A DNA stretch of 64,000 nt from CAYPNP01 sp964412195 (GCA_964412195.1 CAYPNP010000005.1:1-64000); one strand, 5' to 3'. Numbered from the stretch's first letter, positions 52,947 to 62,070 are shown. Program-made: numbers and translations. The notes: a model not told the origin generated them from the sequence alone.

Positions 52947-53891
52947 ATGGCACGCAAGAAGATCGGTCTGGTCGGCGCGGGGCAAATCGGCGGCACGCTG
53001 GCGTTCCTCTCCGCGTACAAGGAGTTGGGCGACGTGGTGCTGATTGATGTCACCGAGGGGATGCCCCAGGGCAAGGCGCTGGACACCTACCAGTCCACCC
53101 CCATCTACGGCAGCGACTGCAAGCTGGCCGGCTCCAACGATTACAAGGACCTGGCCGGGTGCGACGTCATCATCATCACGGCGGGCGTGCCGCGCAAGCC
53201 CGGCATGAGCCGGGATGACCTCCTGGACATCAACCGGAAGATCATGGAAGCCGTGGCGCCGAACATCAAGAAGCACGCGCCCGATTCCTTCGTCATCGTG
53301 GTATCCAATCCGCTCGACATCATGGTCCACCTGCTCCACAAGATCACCGGATTCCCCAAGAACCGGGTGGTCGGCATGGCCGGCATCCTGGACACCGCCC
53401 GCTTCCGGACCTTCCTCAGCATGGAGACCGGATTTTCCGTCGAGGACATCTACGCGACGGTCTTGGGCGGCCACGGGGATTCCATGGTCCCACTGCCGCG
53501 GTATTCCAATATCGCCGGCATCCCGCTGACCCACTTCGTCTCCCAGGAACGGTTGGACGCCATCGTCAAGCGGACCCGCGACGGCGGCGGCGAGATCGTC
53601 AGCCTCCTGAAGACCGGCTCGGCGTTCTACGCGCCCGCCGCGGCCTCCATCCAGATCGCCGAAGCCTACCTCAAGGACAAGAAGCGCATTCTGCCGTGCG
53701 CGGCCCTGCTGGAAGGGGAATACGGCGTGTCGGGGCTCTTCATCGGCGTCCCGGTGGTGATCGGGGCCGGCGGCGTGGAGAAGGTCATCGAGCTCGAGTT
53801 GAACGAGGACGAGCGCAAGACCCTCATGACTTCCGTCGACCACGTGAAGAAGCTGATCGCGGACCTGGACCGGCTCATGGGCCAGGCCTAG
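52947..53891 (+). CDS. mdh: Malate dehydrogenase (lactate-dehydrogenase-like type)
   Basis: Interconverts malate and oxaloacetate with NAD. 314 residues. The nucleotide-binding loop is IGLVGAGQIGGTLAFL, and D41-region VVLIDVTEGMPQGKALD selects NAD. The specificity loop ITAGVPRKPGMSRDDLL has arginine at the position that distinguishes malate from lactate dehydrogenases. NPLDIMVHLL and the catalytic histidine in LGGHGDSMVPL follow. The ATG at 52947 has AAGGAGG 7 bases upstream. The acyl-CoA dehydrogenase gene follows by 16 bp. Confidence 0.95.
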   Translation: MARKKIGLVGAGQIGGTLAFLSAYKELGDVVLIDVTEGMPQGKALDTYQSTPIYGSDCKLAGSNDYKDLAGCDVIIITAGVPRKPGMSRDDLLDINRKIMEAVAPNIKKHAPDSFVIVVSNPLDIMVHLLHKITGFPKNRVVGMAGILDTARFRTFLSMETGFSVEDIYATVLGGHGDSMVPLPRYSNIAGIPLTHFVSQERLDAIVKRTRDGGGEIVSLLKTGSAFYAPAAASIQIAEAYLKDKKRILPCAALLEGEYGVSGLFIGVPVVIGAGGVEKVIELELNEDERKTLMTSVDHVKKLIADLDRLMGQA

Positions 53892-53907
53892 CCCGCGGGA
53901 GAATCCC

Positions 53908-55050
53908 ATGGACTTCCAGCTTTCCGAGGAGCATCAGCTCCTCCGCCAGACGGTCCGCGATTTCGCCGAGACCGAGATCAAGCCGCATTCCGCCGAGCTG
54001 GACGAGACCGCCCGCTTCCCGAAGGAGCTGTTCCACAAGGCGGCGGAGCTCGGCCTGGCCGGGATCACCATGCCGGAGGCTTACGGCGGCGCCGGCATGG
54101 ACAACCTGGCCTACGCGATCGCTGTCGAGGAGATGTCCCGGGTGGACGCCTCCATGGGCGTGATCCTGTCGGTGAACAACTCCCTGGTCTGCGATCCCAT
54201 CCACGACTTCGGCACGGAGGACCAGAAGCAGCGTTTCCTGAGTCCATTGGCCTCCGGGCAAAAGCTCGGCTGCTTCTGCCTGACCGAGTCCAACGCCGGC
54301 TCGGACGCGGGCAGCATCCTGACGACGGCCGTGCGGAAGGGTGACCGCTACGTGATCAACGGGTCCAAGAACTTCATCACCTGCGGCGACGGCGCGGACG
54401 TGGCCATCCTTTTCGCCAGCACGAACCGGTCCCTCAAGCACAAGGGCATCACGGCGTTCCTGACGGAAACCGCCGCCCCCGGTTTTCACAAGAAGAAGGT
54501 GGAGAACAAGATGGGCATTCGCTGCTCCGGCAGCACCGAGATCCACCTGGAGGAGCTGGAGGTGCCCGCGGAGAACCTCCTCGGCGGCGAAGGGCAGGGC
54601 TTCAAGATCGCCATGCACACCCTGGACCGGGGCCGGATCGGCATCGCCGCGCAGGCCCTCGGGATCGCCCAGGGCGCCCTCGACGAGTCCATCCGCTACG
54701 CCAACCAGCGGGAGCAGTTCGGCGAGAAGATCGGGAACTTCCAGGCCATCCAGTGGAAGCTGGCCGACATGGCCACCCAGGTGGAGGCGGCGCGGCTGCT
54801 GACCTACCGGGCGGCTCTTCTGAAATATTCCGGCAAGCGGTTCTCCAAGGAGGCCGCCATGGCCAAGCTGTTCGCCTCGGAGGCCTCCCACGCGGTGACC
54901 CACATGGCGGTGCAGATCTTCGGCGGGTACGGCTACATCAAGGAGTTCCCGGTGGAGCGCTTGTACCGGGACAGCCGGATCACCGAAATCTACGAGGGGA
55001 CGAACGAGATCCAGCGATTGGTCATTGCGGCGGCGCTCTTAAAGGACTAA
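53908..55050 (+). CDS. Acyl-CoA dehydrogenase
   Basis: 380 residues of the short/medium-chain acyl-CoA dehydrogenase family, which introduces a trans-2 double bond using FAD and electron-transferring flavoprotein. Family motifs are GITMPEAYGGAGMDNLAY, FCLTESNAGSDAGS, a FITCGDGADVAILFA segment, and the C-terminal IFGGYGYIKEFPVERLYRD with the catalytic glutamate in IYEGTNEIQRL. Chain length cannot be deduced. It is in the same direction as mdh, perhaps as part of short-chain acid oxidation together with the larA-glcD genes. No ETF genes are nearby. Confidence 0.95.
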   Translation: MDFQLSEEHQLLRQTVRDFAETEIKPHSAELDETARFPKELFHKAAELGLAGITMPEAYGGAGMDNLAYAIAVEEMSRVDASMGVILSVNNSLVCDPIHDFGTEDQKQRFLSPLASGQKLGCFCLTESNAGSDAGSILTTAVRKGDRYVINGSKNFITCGDGADVAILFASTNRSLKHKGITAFLTETAAPGFHKKKVENKMGIRCSGSTEIHLEELEVPAENLLGGEGQGFKIAMHTLDRGRIGIAAQALGIAQGALDESIRYANQREQFGEKIGNFQAIQWKLADMATQVEAARLLTYRAALLKYSGKRFSKEAAMAKLFASEASHAVTHMAVQIFGGYGYIKEFPVERLYRDSRITEIYEGTNEIQRLVIAAALLKD

Positions 55051-55164
55051 AATCCCTTTCAGGGAACGAAAAACACACGAGGATTGCGGGGATCGGTCTC
55101 CGTCGAAAAGGACTGACAGAGGGGCGGGCTGGATCCCCGAGAACCGCGCTGCTCCGGGGGAGTG

Positions 55165-55764
55165 ATGAAAACTGCCGCCGTGCTTCTCGCCGCGGGTCTC
55201 TCCACGCGCATGGGCGCTCCCAAGATGCTGATCCCCTGGGGAGGGCGCCCCGTGGTTCGCGTGATGGCCCGGAAATTTCTCGCGGCCGGCATCGACCACG
55301 TGGTGGTGGTGACGGGTAGCGGGCGGGAAGAGGTGGAAAATTCCCTCCGCGGGCTGCGGGTGCGAACTGTCTTCAATCCCCGCTACCGCGAAGACATGGC
55401 CACGTCGGTGCAGGCGGGCATCGCCTCCGTTCCCACGGAAACCGAATTTCTATTCATCACCCCGGCGGACCACCCCTGGCTGTCCGTCACGACCATCACC
55501 GGACTGCTGGATGCAGCCCGGGAAAATCCGCCCCTCGCCATTTTCCAGCCGGTTTTTGAAGGCCGGGGTGGTCATCCCCTGGGGCTGCGCGTCGGCGGCT
55601 GCGGGGATCCTCCGGTGGACCTTCGCGCGGAGATCCTGAACGCCCCGGCCGGCTGGACGCTGCGGGACCTTCTCCATCGACATGCCGATCGCCTCCTCAG
55701 GTGGCCCTGCCAGGACTCCGGCTGCGTGCGCGACCTGGACACCCCCGAAGACCTGTCGCGTTAA
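55165..55764 (+). CDS. MocA-like molybdopterin nucleotidyltransferase
   Basis: 199 residues of the NTP_transf_3 fold. The nucleotide site is VLLAAGLSTRMGAPKMLIPW (residues 6-25), followed by VVVVTGSGREEVE and FITPADHPWLS (metal-binding aspartate). MocA attaches CMP to molybdopterin to make the dinucleotide needed by xanthine-dehydrogenase-type enzymes, and such an enzyme is encoded 3.4 kb downstream with its chaperone XdhC. The ATG has GGGGGAG upstream; a GTG 3 bases earlier is possible. Substrate (CTP versus GTP) is inferred from context. Confidence 0.85.
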   Translation: MKTAAVLLAAGLSTRMGAPKMLIPWGGRPVVRVMARKFLAAGIDHVVVVTGSGREEVENSLRGLRVRTVFNPRYREDMATSVQAGIASVPTETEFLFITPADHPWLSVTTITGLLDAARENPPLAIFQPVFEGRGGHPLGLRVGGCGDPPVDLRAEILNAPAGWTLRDLLHRHADRLLRWPCQDSGCVRDLDTPEDLSR

Positions 55765-55834
55765 TTGGGACGGCGCCCAGCAGAATTCTTTTACCACGAA
55801 CCACACGAACCACACAAAAAGTTGCAATCGGAAA

Positions 55835-56130
55835 TGTGGCGGAGCCTGGCACCAAGCATTTGCCACGGAGCCACGGAGAGTACGGAGCGATCCAACTTCC
55901 AATTGTCATTTGACAATTCGTATGGTCATCTCCTATTTTCCGTTCCGGGTTGCTGTTTGGACTTCTGTCAATAACCGCTGGCGAATGGCGGCTGAAAACT
56001 GCATCGCTCCTTGTTGTCCGTGCCGCTATCGCGGTTCTGAAATTCGCAATCCGCAATCCGCAATTGGGAAATTGGATCGCTCCATGTCCCCCGTGCCTCC
56101 GTGGCAAGGATTGTGACGGTGCCTGACACC
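55835..56130. repeat. Composite palindromic element with flanking GGAGCCTGGCACC repeats
   Basis: Outer copies TGTGGCGGAGCCTGGCACC (55835-55853) and TGTGACGGTGCCTGACACC (56112-56130) flank an inverted repeat 55862-56105, whose ends read GCCACGGAGCCACGGAG and its inverse CTCCGTGGC. Inner words are GGAGCGATCCAA, CAATTGTCATTTGACAATT and CCGCAATCCGCAATTGG. This fills the gene-free stretch 55765-56166, together with (CCACACGAA)n at 55796-55818. Confidence 0.7.
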
Positions 56131-56166
56131 TGTGAACCAGCGCGTGTTGGGCGTCGCCGGCTCTTC

Positions 56167-56787
56167 TTACTCAACCGCCCACGTCGCGGTCCGCACTTCA
56201 CCGCTGCGCACATAGCGGGTGATCAGAACACCTCCGGGCGTGCAGGTCGATTGCGCCACGCGGAAGGCCGCCGCTTGCGCGTCGTCGCCGAACAGGCGCT
56301 TGCCGCGCCCCAGGAGGACGGGGCAGGTCACGAGCCGAAGCTCGTCCACCAGCCCGGCGGCGAGCAATTGGCGCACCGTATCACCGCTGCCCTGCGTCAA
56401 CAGGGTGCCGCCGTCTTGCTCCTTCAACGCGCGGACTGCGTCGGCCGGGTCGCCCTGCAACGCGTGACTGTTGTTCCACTCGAGCGGATCGGGGCGATGC
56501 GTGGCCACATGTTTCGGCACGCTGTTGAACTTGTCCGCGACGGGGTTGCCCGCGTCCGGCCCCACGTGCGGCCAGAACGAGGCGAAGATGTCGTAGGTGC
56601 GGCGCCCCAGCACCAGCTCGAACGGCTGCGCGAACAGGTCCTGCATTTCCTGATCAATGGCCGGGTCGTCATAGGGCGTCGCCCAGCCGCCGAGGCGGAA
56701 TCCACTGGCGGGATCTTCTTCCGGCCCGCCGGGGCCTTGAAAAACGCCATCCAGGCTGATGAAAGCGGCAACGATCAGTTTTCGCAT
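56167..56787 (-). CDS. Dihydrofolate-reductase-like (RibD C-terminal domain) protein
   Basis: 206 residues. The family signature is MRKLIVAAFISLDGVFQGPGG at the N-terminus, ELVLGRRTYDIFASFW near 70 and LRALKEQDGG-like VRALKEQDGGTLLTQGSGD near 120. These proteins bind NADPH, and their substrate is usually unknown; they are common in accessory regions. ATG 56787 has GGAGGGGG upstream. It is the leftmost gene of a four-gene minus-strand accessory set. Its codon use is slightly less GC-biased than core genes. Confidence 0.88.
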   Translation of the reverse strand: MRKLIVAAFISLDGVFQGPGGPEEDPASGFRLGGWATPYDDPAIDQEMQDLFAQPFELVLGRRTYDIFASFWPHVGPDAGNPVADKFNSVPKHVATHRPDPLEWNNSHALQGDPADAVRALKEQDGGTLLTQGSGDTVRQLLAAGLVDELRLVTCPVLLGRGKRLFGDDAQAAAFRVAQSTCTPGGVLITRYVRSGEVRTATWAVE

Positions 56788-57019
56788 GGTCCCCCTCCGA
56801 TGTGACCCTACAGTATTCTCCGGTGTTACCCTGACGAGAGTATCTTGTACAGACAGGGTCGGTCGCAGCGATCCCTCCGCTTCACTCGCTACCAATCAGT
56901 ACACCTGGGCGCTGCGACACCGGCAGTTGGATGCCCCGATGATGCCGAACGTTCCGGTTCAGCGACGGATTGTGACGGAGCCTGGCACTGCCCTATGGCA
57001 CCACCACCCTCATGCAGAG

Positions 57020-57400
57020 TCAGACTCCATCCGTTTCCGTCCCCGTGCGCGTCGCCCGGTAGGCCGAAAAGAACAAGGCCGCAAAGACGAAGTCGGTCGC
57101 GGCTGCGCCCAACCACATACCCCCGACGCGCCCGAGGCCATACAACCAAGGGATCGCGATCACTGCCGTCATCTTCTGTAAGACACAAACCAGCATCATT
57201 GGACGGTAGCGAATCGGATTCATCGATAGAACAATGAACAGAATCTGCCATGCCAGTCCCGCACTCACCCAAGCGTAGAAAAACACGGGATGGACGGCAC
57301 CCCGTGCCATCTGGCTCTCTAACAGGAGCATTGGGGCCAAGATGGTGATGCCGTAAAGGCCCGCGACGCGGAAAACCCACCGAGCGAAGCTTACCCTCAT
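57020..57400 (-). CDS. Hypothetical four-helix membrane protein (126 aa)
   Basis: Not recognised by name. Four hydrophobic helices (about 8-26, 38-58, 66-84, 92-112) and a short charged tail. ATG 57400 follows GGAGGG by 4 bases; the frame further upstream lacks a start site. Small polytopic proteins of this pattern occur widely in gene cassettes and mobile regions. It stands alone, separated from the neighbour on the right by a palindromic spacer (57456-57541). Confidence 0.65.
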   Translation of the reverse strand: MRVSFARWVFRVAGLYGITILAPMLLLESQMARGAVHPVFFYAWVSAGLAWQILFIVLSMNPIRYRPMMLVCVLQKMTAVIAIPWLYGLGRVGGMWLGAAATDFVFAALFFSAYRATRTGTETDGV

Positions 57401-57455
57401 GCTCCCTCCGGAAAATTTGGGGTAGTAGGTATCAGTTCCTTCATGAAGTGTCAAC

Positions 57456-57541
57456 GTCTAACCAAGCTTTGGTGTTTGACGTCTGTCGACACTGGCGAAC
57501 GCAGTGCTGCGGAGCAAATCCATTGAACGCCGGGGTCAGGC
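57456..57541 (-). other. attC-like palindromic spacer A
   Basis: Read on the minus strand, GCCTGAC begins and GTTAGAC ends an 86-bp imperfect palindrome. Inside these lie GCGTTCAA and TCAAACAC as inner complementary boxes. GTTAGAC fits the GTTRRRY core of integron attC sites exactly; the first box differs by one base from RYYYAAC. There is no integrase in the window, so the identity is only a suggestion. Confidence 0.3.
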
Positions 57542-57575
57542 CTCACGGCGTCCAGTTCGCACACGGTAGGGAGCG

Positions 57576-57926
57576 CTAGTGCCGCAAGATCTTCTCCATC
57601 GGCTTGCCCTTGGCGAGTTCGTCAATCAGCTTGTCCAGGTAGCGGATCTGCTTCATCAGTGGATCATCTATCTCCTCCACGCGAACTCCGCACACGACGC
57701 CTTTGATGAGAGCGGAGTGCGGATTCAGAGCGGGCGCCTGCGCGAAGAACGACTCAAGATCGCTGCCCTGTTGAAAATGCTGCTGCAGGCCAGCTTCATT
57801 GTATCCGGTCAGCCAGCAGATGATCCGATCCACCTCGGCCTTGGTGCGACCCTTTCGTTCGGCCTTCTGAACATATAGCGGATACACGCTCGCGAAGGTC
57901 ATGGTAAAGATGCGGTGCCTAGTCAT
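57576..57926 (-). CDS. DUF2200 family protein
   Basis: 116 residues, cytoplasmic. It matches DUF2200 almost end to end: MTRHRIFTMTFASVYPLYVQ, KAERKGRTKAEVDRIICWLT, NPHSALIKGVVCGVRVEEID and LDKLIDELAKGKPMEKILR. Function unknown; it has an exposed cysteine in VVCGV and a helical C-terminus. AAGGAG lies 5 bases before the ATG. It is bounded on both sides by palindromic spacers, as expected for a cassette-like gene. Confidence 0.92.
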   Translation of the reverse strand: MTRHRIFTMTFASVYPLYVQKAERKGRTKAEVDRIICWLTGYNEAGLQQHFQQGSDLESFFAQAPALNPHSALIKGVVCGVRVEEIDDPLMKQIRYLDKLIDELAKGKPMEKILRH

Positions 57927-57933
57927 TGTGACT

Positions 57934-58095
57934 CCTTGACGCGCTACGCAGGAGAAAACCCATGCGTGCGCTGGCATGGACCTGCGAGCATCCCGGTCAG
58001 CGGCGCTGGCGGACGAACGGAGGCCCTTGTGAGGCCGAATGCTCATCATCAGCGGCGGGGCGCACAGCGCCGACCGCTGCAAGCGGTTGTCAGGC
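57934..58095 (-). other. attC-like palindromic spacer B
   Basis: On the minus strand GCCTGAC (58095-58089) opens and GTCAAGG (57940-57934) closes a 162-bp imperfect palindrome. Its inner arms include CGCTTGCAG/CTACGCAG-like and GAGCATTCGG/CCGGGATGCTC pairs. The same GCCTGAC box begins spacer A, and its inverse GTCAGGC precedes the next gene at 58512-58518. The 3' core does not fit GTTRRRY. Confidence 0.25.
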
Positions 58096-58098
58096 GGC

Positions 58099-58491
58099 CT
58101 ATGGCTGTGTAGCGGCCGCATCGTGAGCCATAGCCACGACGATTCGCCAACTCGTGCCGTCATGCCACAGGGTGTAGCCGAATCCAAACCGACTGATCTC
58201 CTCGTCGGCCGCGCTATATCGTACGAATACCCCGGTGAGTGAAGCGAGGCTGTCTGCGAGACGCTTCACCTTGAGATTGAGAACCTCGGTGCGCCGATAC
58301 CCCTCGCTCCGAGCGTGTTCGACAAGCCTCGCCGCCACAGCCCGTGCGGCGTCCGAATCGGAAGCGAGCGATGCCCCGGGCGGAGCGATGAACATGCACG
58401 GGCGGTGATAGAAACGCGCGATCGCATCGGGGTCCAGCGTCTCGAACGCCCTCACATATGCACGAAGTGCATCTTCTGGTTTCTCTTTCAT
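58099..58491 (-). CDS. SnoaL/NTF2-like protein
   Basis: 130 residues with the cone-shaped NTF2 fold pattern: an N-terminal helix ALRAYVRAFETLDPDAIARF followed by YHRPCMFIAPPGA, a middle helix and C-terminal strands (SLASLTGVFVRYS; GFGYTLWHDGTSWRIVVAMA). Such proteins bind small hydrophobic ligands or act as steroid-isomerase-like enzymes; no catalytic Asp/His set can be assigned. ATG 58491 with CCGAGG upstream. It is the rightmost of the small accessory genes. Confidence 0.75.
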   Translation of the reverse strand: MKEKPEDALRAYVRAFETLDPDAIARFYHRPCMFIAPPGASLASDSDAARAVAARLVEHARSEGYRRTEVLNLKVKRLADSLASLTGVFVRYSAADEEISRFGFGYTLWHDGTSWRIVVAMAHDAAATQP

Positions 58492-58747
58492 TGATGGCCT
58501 CGGTGACATCCGCCTGACCATGGATTAACTTGACGCTTTGTCCTGATCATGCGTCATCTGACTGGTTATTGGGCTGTTTGGCTCGATGACTGGCATCAGC
58601 CATCTCAGAGCCTCATCATCGCGGAATTGTATTTCTGACTCGACGAGAAGTCCACAACCAAGACTCCTCGATGCAGTGTGACAAGGGCTCCGCCTGTACC
58701 AAGACTCAATACACACCGAACGATTTTGGGTGCAGTGAAGCATCAGA

Positions 58748-58881
58748 GTGTCAGGCTCTGCCACAAGATTGTGACGGAGCCTGGCACCCCGCAGTTGCCA
58801 CGGAGGCGCGGAGAACACGGAGCAATCCGCAATTCGCAATTGGAAAATTGAACTGCTCCGTGTGCTCCGTGCCTCCGTGGC
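58748..58881. repeat. Composite repeat: inverted GGAGCCTGGCACC pair plus CACGGAGG hairpin
   Basis: GTGTCAGGCTCTGCCACA (58748-58765) and TGTGACGGAGCCTGGCACC (58770-58788) are inverted copies of the 19-bp repeat. Eight bases later comes the inverted repeat 58797-58881 (GCCACGGAGGCGCGGAG ... CTCCGTGCCTCCGTGGC). The gene-free stretch 58492-59002 otherwise shows nothing recognisable. Confidence 0.7.
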
Positions 58882-59002
58882 GAGGGCTCATAATCCACGG
58901 GTGGAACCTGTTCCAACGCAAAAACCGGGTTTGAGGGTTGAAAAACCATCGGGGGATCTGCGACAATCTGCGTATCTGTCGGCGGTGCGAGGTTTAGATC
59001 CC

Positions 59003-59818
59003 ATGACGACGCTTCATTGGATAGACGATTTGCGAGACGGGCTGGACCGCCACGGCCGGCTGGTCCTGGCCACGGTGGCGAACACCACCGGCTCGGCACC
59101 CCGCCACGCCGGCGCGAGGATGCTGGTTTTCCCCGATGGCTCGAGCCGCGGGACGGTGGGGGGCGGCATCCTGGAATCCGGCGTCATCGAAGACGCGAAG
59201 GAATTCCTGCGGACGGGTGGCGGAGGGTCCGGACAGAACACCGCCTTCAGGAAATACATCCTGCAGCCGGAAGGGGAGGCCGCCATCGGCTCGTTCTGCG
59301 GTGGCGAAGCCGAAGTCCTGCTGGAGCTGTTCGAATCGGCGCCGAAACTGATCATCTTCGGCGCCGGCCACTGCGGCCGGGCGCTGGCCCAGGCGGCGGC
59401 CCTGCTGGATTTCCGGATCGTCCTGGTGGACCAGCGGGCGGAACTGCTGGCGGAAGTCCCGGGCTGGGGCCTGGCGCGGCCGGCGGAGACCTTCCGGCTG
59501 GAATCCCCCCAGGGTGCGCTACCGGCCACCGACGCCCGGTCGTTCCTGGTCATCATGACCAGCTCCCACGACGTCGACGAGCAGATCCTGCGCCGCGTGG
59601 TTCGCACGGAGTACGCGTACGTCGGCATGATCGCGAGCCGGAACAAGTCGCGGCTGATCCGGGAGAAGATGAAGGCTGAGGGGTTTTCCGAAGCAGAGCT
59701 TGCCCGCGTCCACATGCCCATCGGCATGGCCATCGGATCCGAGACCCCCGCCGAGATCGCCGTCAGCATCTTGGCCGAGTTGGTGGCCGAAAGACGGCGG
59801 GGTGGAAATAAGGTGTAA
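59003..59818 (+). CDS. xdhC: XdhC/CoxF-family molybdenum enzyme maturation factor
   Basis: Binds molybdenum cofactor, aids its sulfuration and inserts it into xanthine-dehydrogenase-type enzymes. 271 residues. The N-terminal XdhC domain shows TGSAPRHAGARMLV and DGSSRGTVGGGILE. The C-terminal Rossmann domain has IIFGAGHCGRALAQAAALLDF and VVLVD-like RIVLVDQRAELLAE, then YVGMIASRNKSRLI and VHMPIGMAIGSETPAEIAVS. ATG 59003 begins MTTLHW; no strong ribosome site is visible. The catalytic subunit gene starts 2 bp after its stop. Confidence 0.93.
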   Translation: MTTLHWIDDLRDGLDRHGRLVLATVANTTGSAPRHAGARMLVFPDGSSRGTVGGGILESGVIEDAKEFLRTGGGGSGQNTAFRKYILQPEGEAAIGSFCGGEAEVLLELFESAPKLIIFGAGHCGRALAQAAALLDFRIVLVDQRAELLAEVPGWGLARPAETFRLESPQGALPATDARSFLVIMTSSHDVDEQILRRVVRTEYAYVGMIASRNKSRLIREKMKAEGFSEAELARVHMPIGMAIGSETPAEIAVSILAELVAERRRGGNKV

Positions 59819-59820
59819 TC

Positions 59821-62070
59821 ATGTCATCCTGGGAAGTGGTAGGAAAGCACGGCGGCCGGGTGGATGCGCTGGAAAAGATCATGGGCGAAACCCGTTTCGG
59901 GGTGGACCTCATCCCGGACGGATGCCTTCATGGGCGGGTCATCCGCTCCACCGTCGCCCACGGCCGCATTCGCTCCATCCGGTTTTCCGGCGACGTGGAT
60001 TGGCGGCCCTACACCATCGTCCGGGCCGGCGACATCCCCGGCCGCAACGTGGTGCCCATGATCAAGGAAGACCAGCCCTTCCTGGCCGGCGACGTCGTCC
60101 AGTTCATCGGCGAGCCGATCCTGCTGCTGGCCCATGCCGATCCGGTGGCTCTCCACGGGGTGGAGCGTCACATCGAGATCGAGTACGACATCCTGCCCGC
60201 CGTATTGTCCCTGGATGACGCGCTGGCCCTGAAGGCGCGGCTGTTCGGAGAGGACAACGTGTTCTACCGGGCGCCGATCGCCAAGGGCGATCCGGACGCC
60301 GTTTTCTCCTCCGGCGCCTTCCGGGTGATCGAGCGGACCTACACGACGGGCCACCAGGAGCAGCTCTACCTGGAGCCGCAGAACATGACGGCCTACCCGC
60401 CGGCGGACGGCCGCGTCCGGGTGACCGGCAGCCTGCAGTGCCCCTACTACGTGAAGCCGGCCGTGGAGACCGCCCTGGGAATGCTCGCCGACGTGGAGCA
60501 GTCGCCCACCGGCGGCGCGTTCGGCGGCAAGGAGGACTACCCCTCTCTCCTCGGGGCCTGGGCGGCGCTGCTGGCCTGGCGCTCCGGCAAGCCGGTGCGC
60601 ATGGTCTTCGAGCGGGCCGAGGACATCTCCTTCACCACCAAGCGCCACCCCTCGCGGACGCGCGTCCGCATGGCGTTTGACATCGACGGTCGCCTCCAGG
60701 CCATGGACGTGGACTTCCAGTTGGATGGCGGCGCCTATTGCACGCTGTCGCCCGTGGTCCTGTCCCGGGGCGCGATCCACGCCGGCAGCGCTTACCGTTG
60801 CGACAACGTCCGCATCCTCGGCCGGGTGTTTGCCACCAACACCCCACCCAACGGAGCCTTCCGCGGCTTCGGGGCCCCGCAGGCGTTCTTCGCCGTCGAG
60901 CGCCACATGGACGTGGCCGCCCGCGAGCTGGGCCTGGAGCCGCTCGAGCTGCGGCGGCGCAACCGGCTGCGGGACGGCGACACCACCGCGACCTCCCAGC
61001 CGTTCGTCTGGCAGAAGAACCTTGATGACGTGCTGGGCCGGGCCTTGTCGCTCTCCGGCTTCGAGGCCCGCCGCCGGGAGCACAAGGAGTGGAACCGCGG
61101 CAGCCGGGACAAGAAGCGCGGGATCGGACTGGCGCTGTTCTTCCACGGCACCGGCTTCACCGGCAGCGGCGAGAAGAAGCTGCAGTCCCGGGCCCGCCTG
61201 GAGATCACCGCGGACGGGCGCGCCCACATCCTCGTGGCCAACACCGAGATGGGGCAGGGGGCGCGGACGGTGCTGTCCCGCATCGTGGCGGAGAGCCTGG
61301 GCGTCTCCCCGGACTGGGTCACCTGCGTGATCCCCGACACCGCCCGCGTGCCCAACAGTGGCCCGACAGTCGCCTCCCGGACCACGGCCGTGATCGGCGG
61401 GCTGCTGGAGAAAGTAGCGCGCGCCCTCCGCGGCCGGCTGGAGCAGCGCTTCGGGCGGCCGTGGAAGGGCGGGGACGACTTCCGCCGCCTCGTCGGCAGC
61501 CTGCCCCCCACGGACTTCCCCCTGTCCGAGGAGCAGGAATACGAGCTGCCGCCGCAGGTGGTGTGGGACGAGGCGAACTACCGCGGGCATGCCTACGCGG
61601 ACTATTCCTGGGGCTGTTACGTCGCCGAGGTGGAGGCGGACCTGGTGGATTACACCGTGCGGCCGCTCCGGTTCGTGGCGGTGCAGGACATCGGCACGGT
61701 GATCCACCCGGAGCTGGCCCGCGGGCAGGTGGAGGGCGGCGTGGTCCAGGGGATCGGCTACGCGCTCTACGAGGCGGTCCAGTTCCGCGAGGGGCGGGTG
61801 ATCAATCCCGGCTTCTCCGACTACATCGTCCCCATGGCGGCGGACATCCCGGAGATCGTCTGCGACTTCGTGGAGAATCCTTCTCCGACGGGCGCCTTCG
61901 GGGCCAAGGGGCTGGGCGAACTGCCCATGGACGGTGTCGCGCCGGCGATCCTCAACGCACTCGCGCAGGCCGTGGGCGAGGAGTTCACCGACATCCCCCT
62001 GCTGCCCTCGGACCTGTTCCCCCGGTTGGAAGCGAAGCGCCGTCCAGCCGACCCCGGCGTGAAAGGTTAA
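59821..62070 (+). CDS. Xanthine-dehydrogenase-family molybdenum subunit
   Basis: 749 residues: an N-terminal a/b hammerhead (about 10-120) then the molybdopterin-binding domain. Cofactor and active-site segments are GGAFGGKEDYPS near residue 235, GAFRGFGAPQ near 345, MGQGARTVLSRI near 478 and the catalytic glutamate in GAKGLGELPMDG near 700. The CoxL-type AYxCSFR loop is absent, so it is not CO dehydrogenase. Substrate could be a purine, other heteroaromatic or an aldehyde. Following genes supply the Fe-S and FAD subunits. Confidence 0.93.
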   Translation: MSSWEVVGKHGGRVDALEKIMGETRFGVDLIPDGCLHGRVIRSTVAHGRIRSIRFSGDVDWRPYTIVRAGDIPGRNVVPMIKEDQPFLAGDVVQFIGEPILLLAHADPVALHGVERHIEIEYDILPAVLSLDDALALKARLFGEDNVFYRAPIAKGDPDAVFSSGAFRVIERTYTTGHQEQLYLEPQNMTAYPPADGRVRVTGSLQCPYYVKPAVETALGMLADVEQSPTGGAFGGKEDYPSLLGAWAALLAWRSGKPVRMVFERAEDISFTTKRHPSRTRVRMAFDIDGRLQAMDVDFQLDGGAYCTLSPVVLSRGAIHAGSAYRCDNVRILGRVFATNTPPNGAFRGFGAPQAFFAVERHMDVAARELGLEPLELRRRNRLRDGDTTATSQPFVWQKNLDDVLGRALSLSGFEARRREHKEWNRGSRDKKRGIGLALFFHGTGFTGSGEKKLQSRARLEITADGRAHILVANTEMGQGARTVLSRIVAESLGVSPDWVTCVIPDTARVPNSGPTVASRTTAVIGGLLEKVARALRGRLEQRFGRPWKGGDDFRRLVGSLPPTDFPLSEEQEYELPPQVVWDEANYRGHAYADYSWGCYVAEVEADLVDYTVRPLRFVAVQDIGTVIHPELARGQVEGGVVQGIGYALYEAVQFREGRVINPGFSDYIVPMAADIPEIVCDFVENPSPTGAFGAKGLGELPMDGVAPAILNALAQAVGEEFTDIPLLPSDLFPRLEAKRRPADPGVKG

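Noticed and set aside
58525..58839. 104-codon minus-strand frame right of the SnoaL gene
   Set aside because: It runs through the composite repeat, lacks a ribosome site and its N-terminal part is repeat-encoded.
59821..62070. Carbon monoxide dehydrogenase large subunit (CoxL)
   Set aside because: The AYxCSFR active-site loop of form I CO dehydrogenase is missing; kept as general xanthine-dehydrogenase family.
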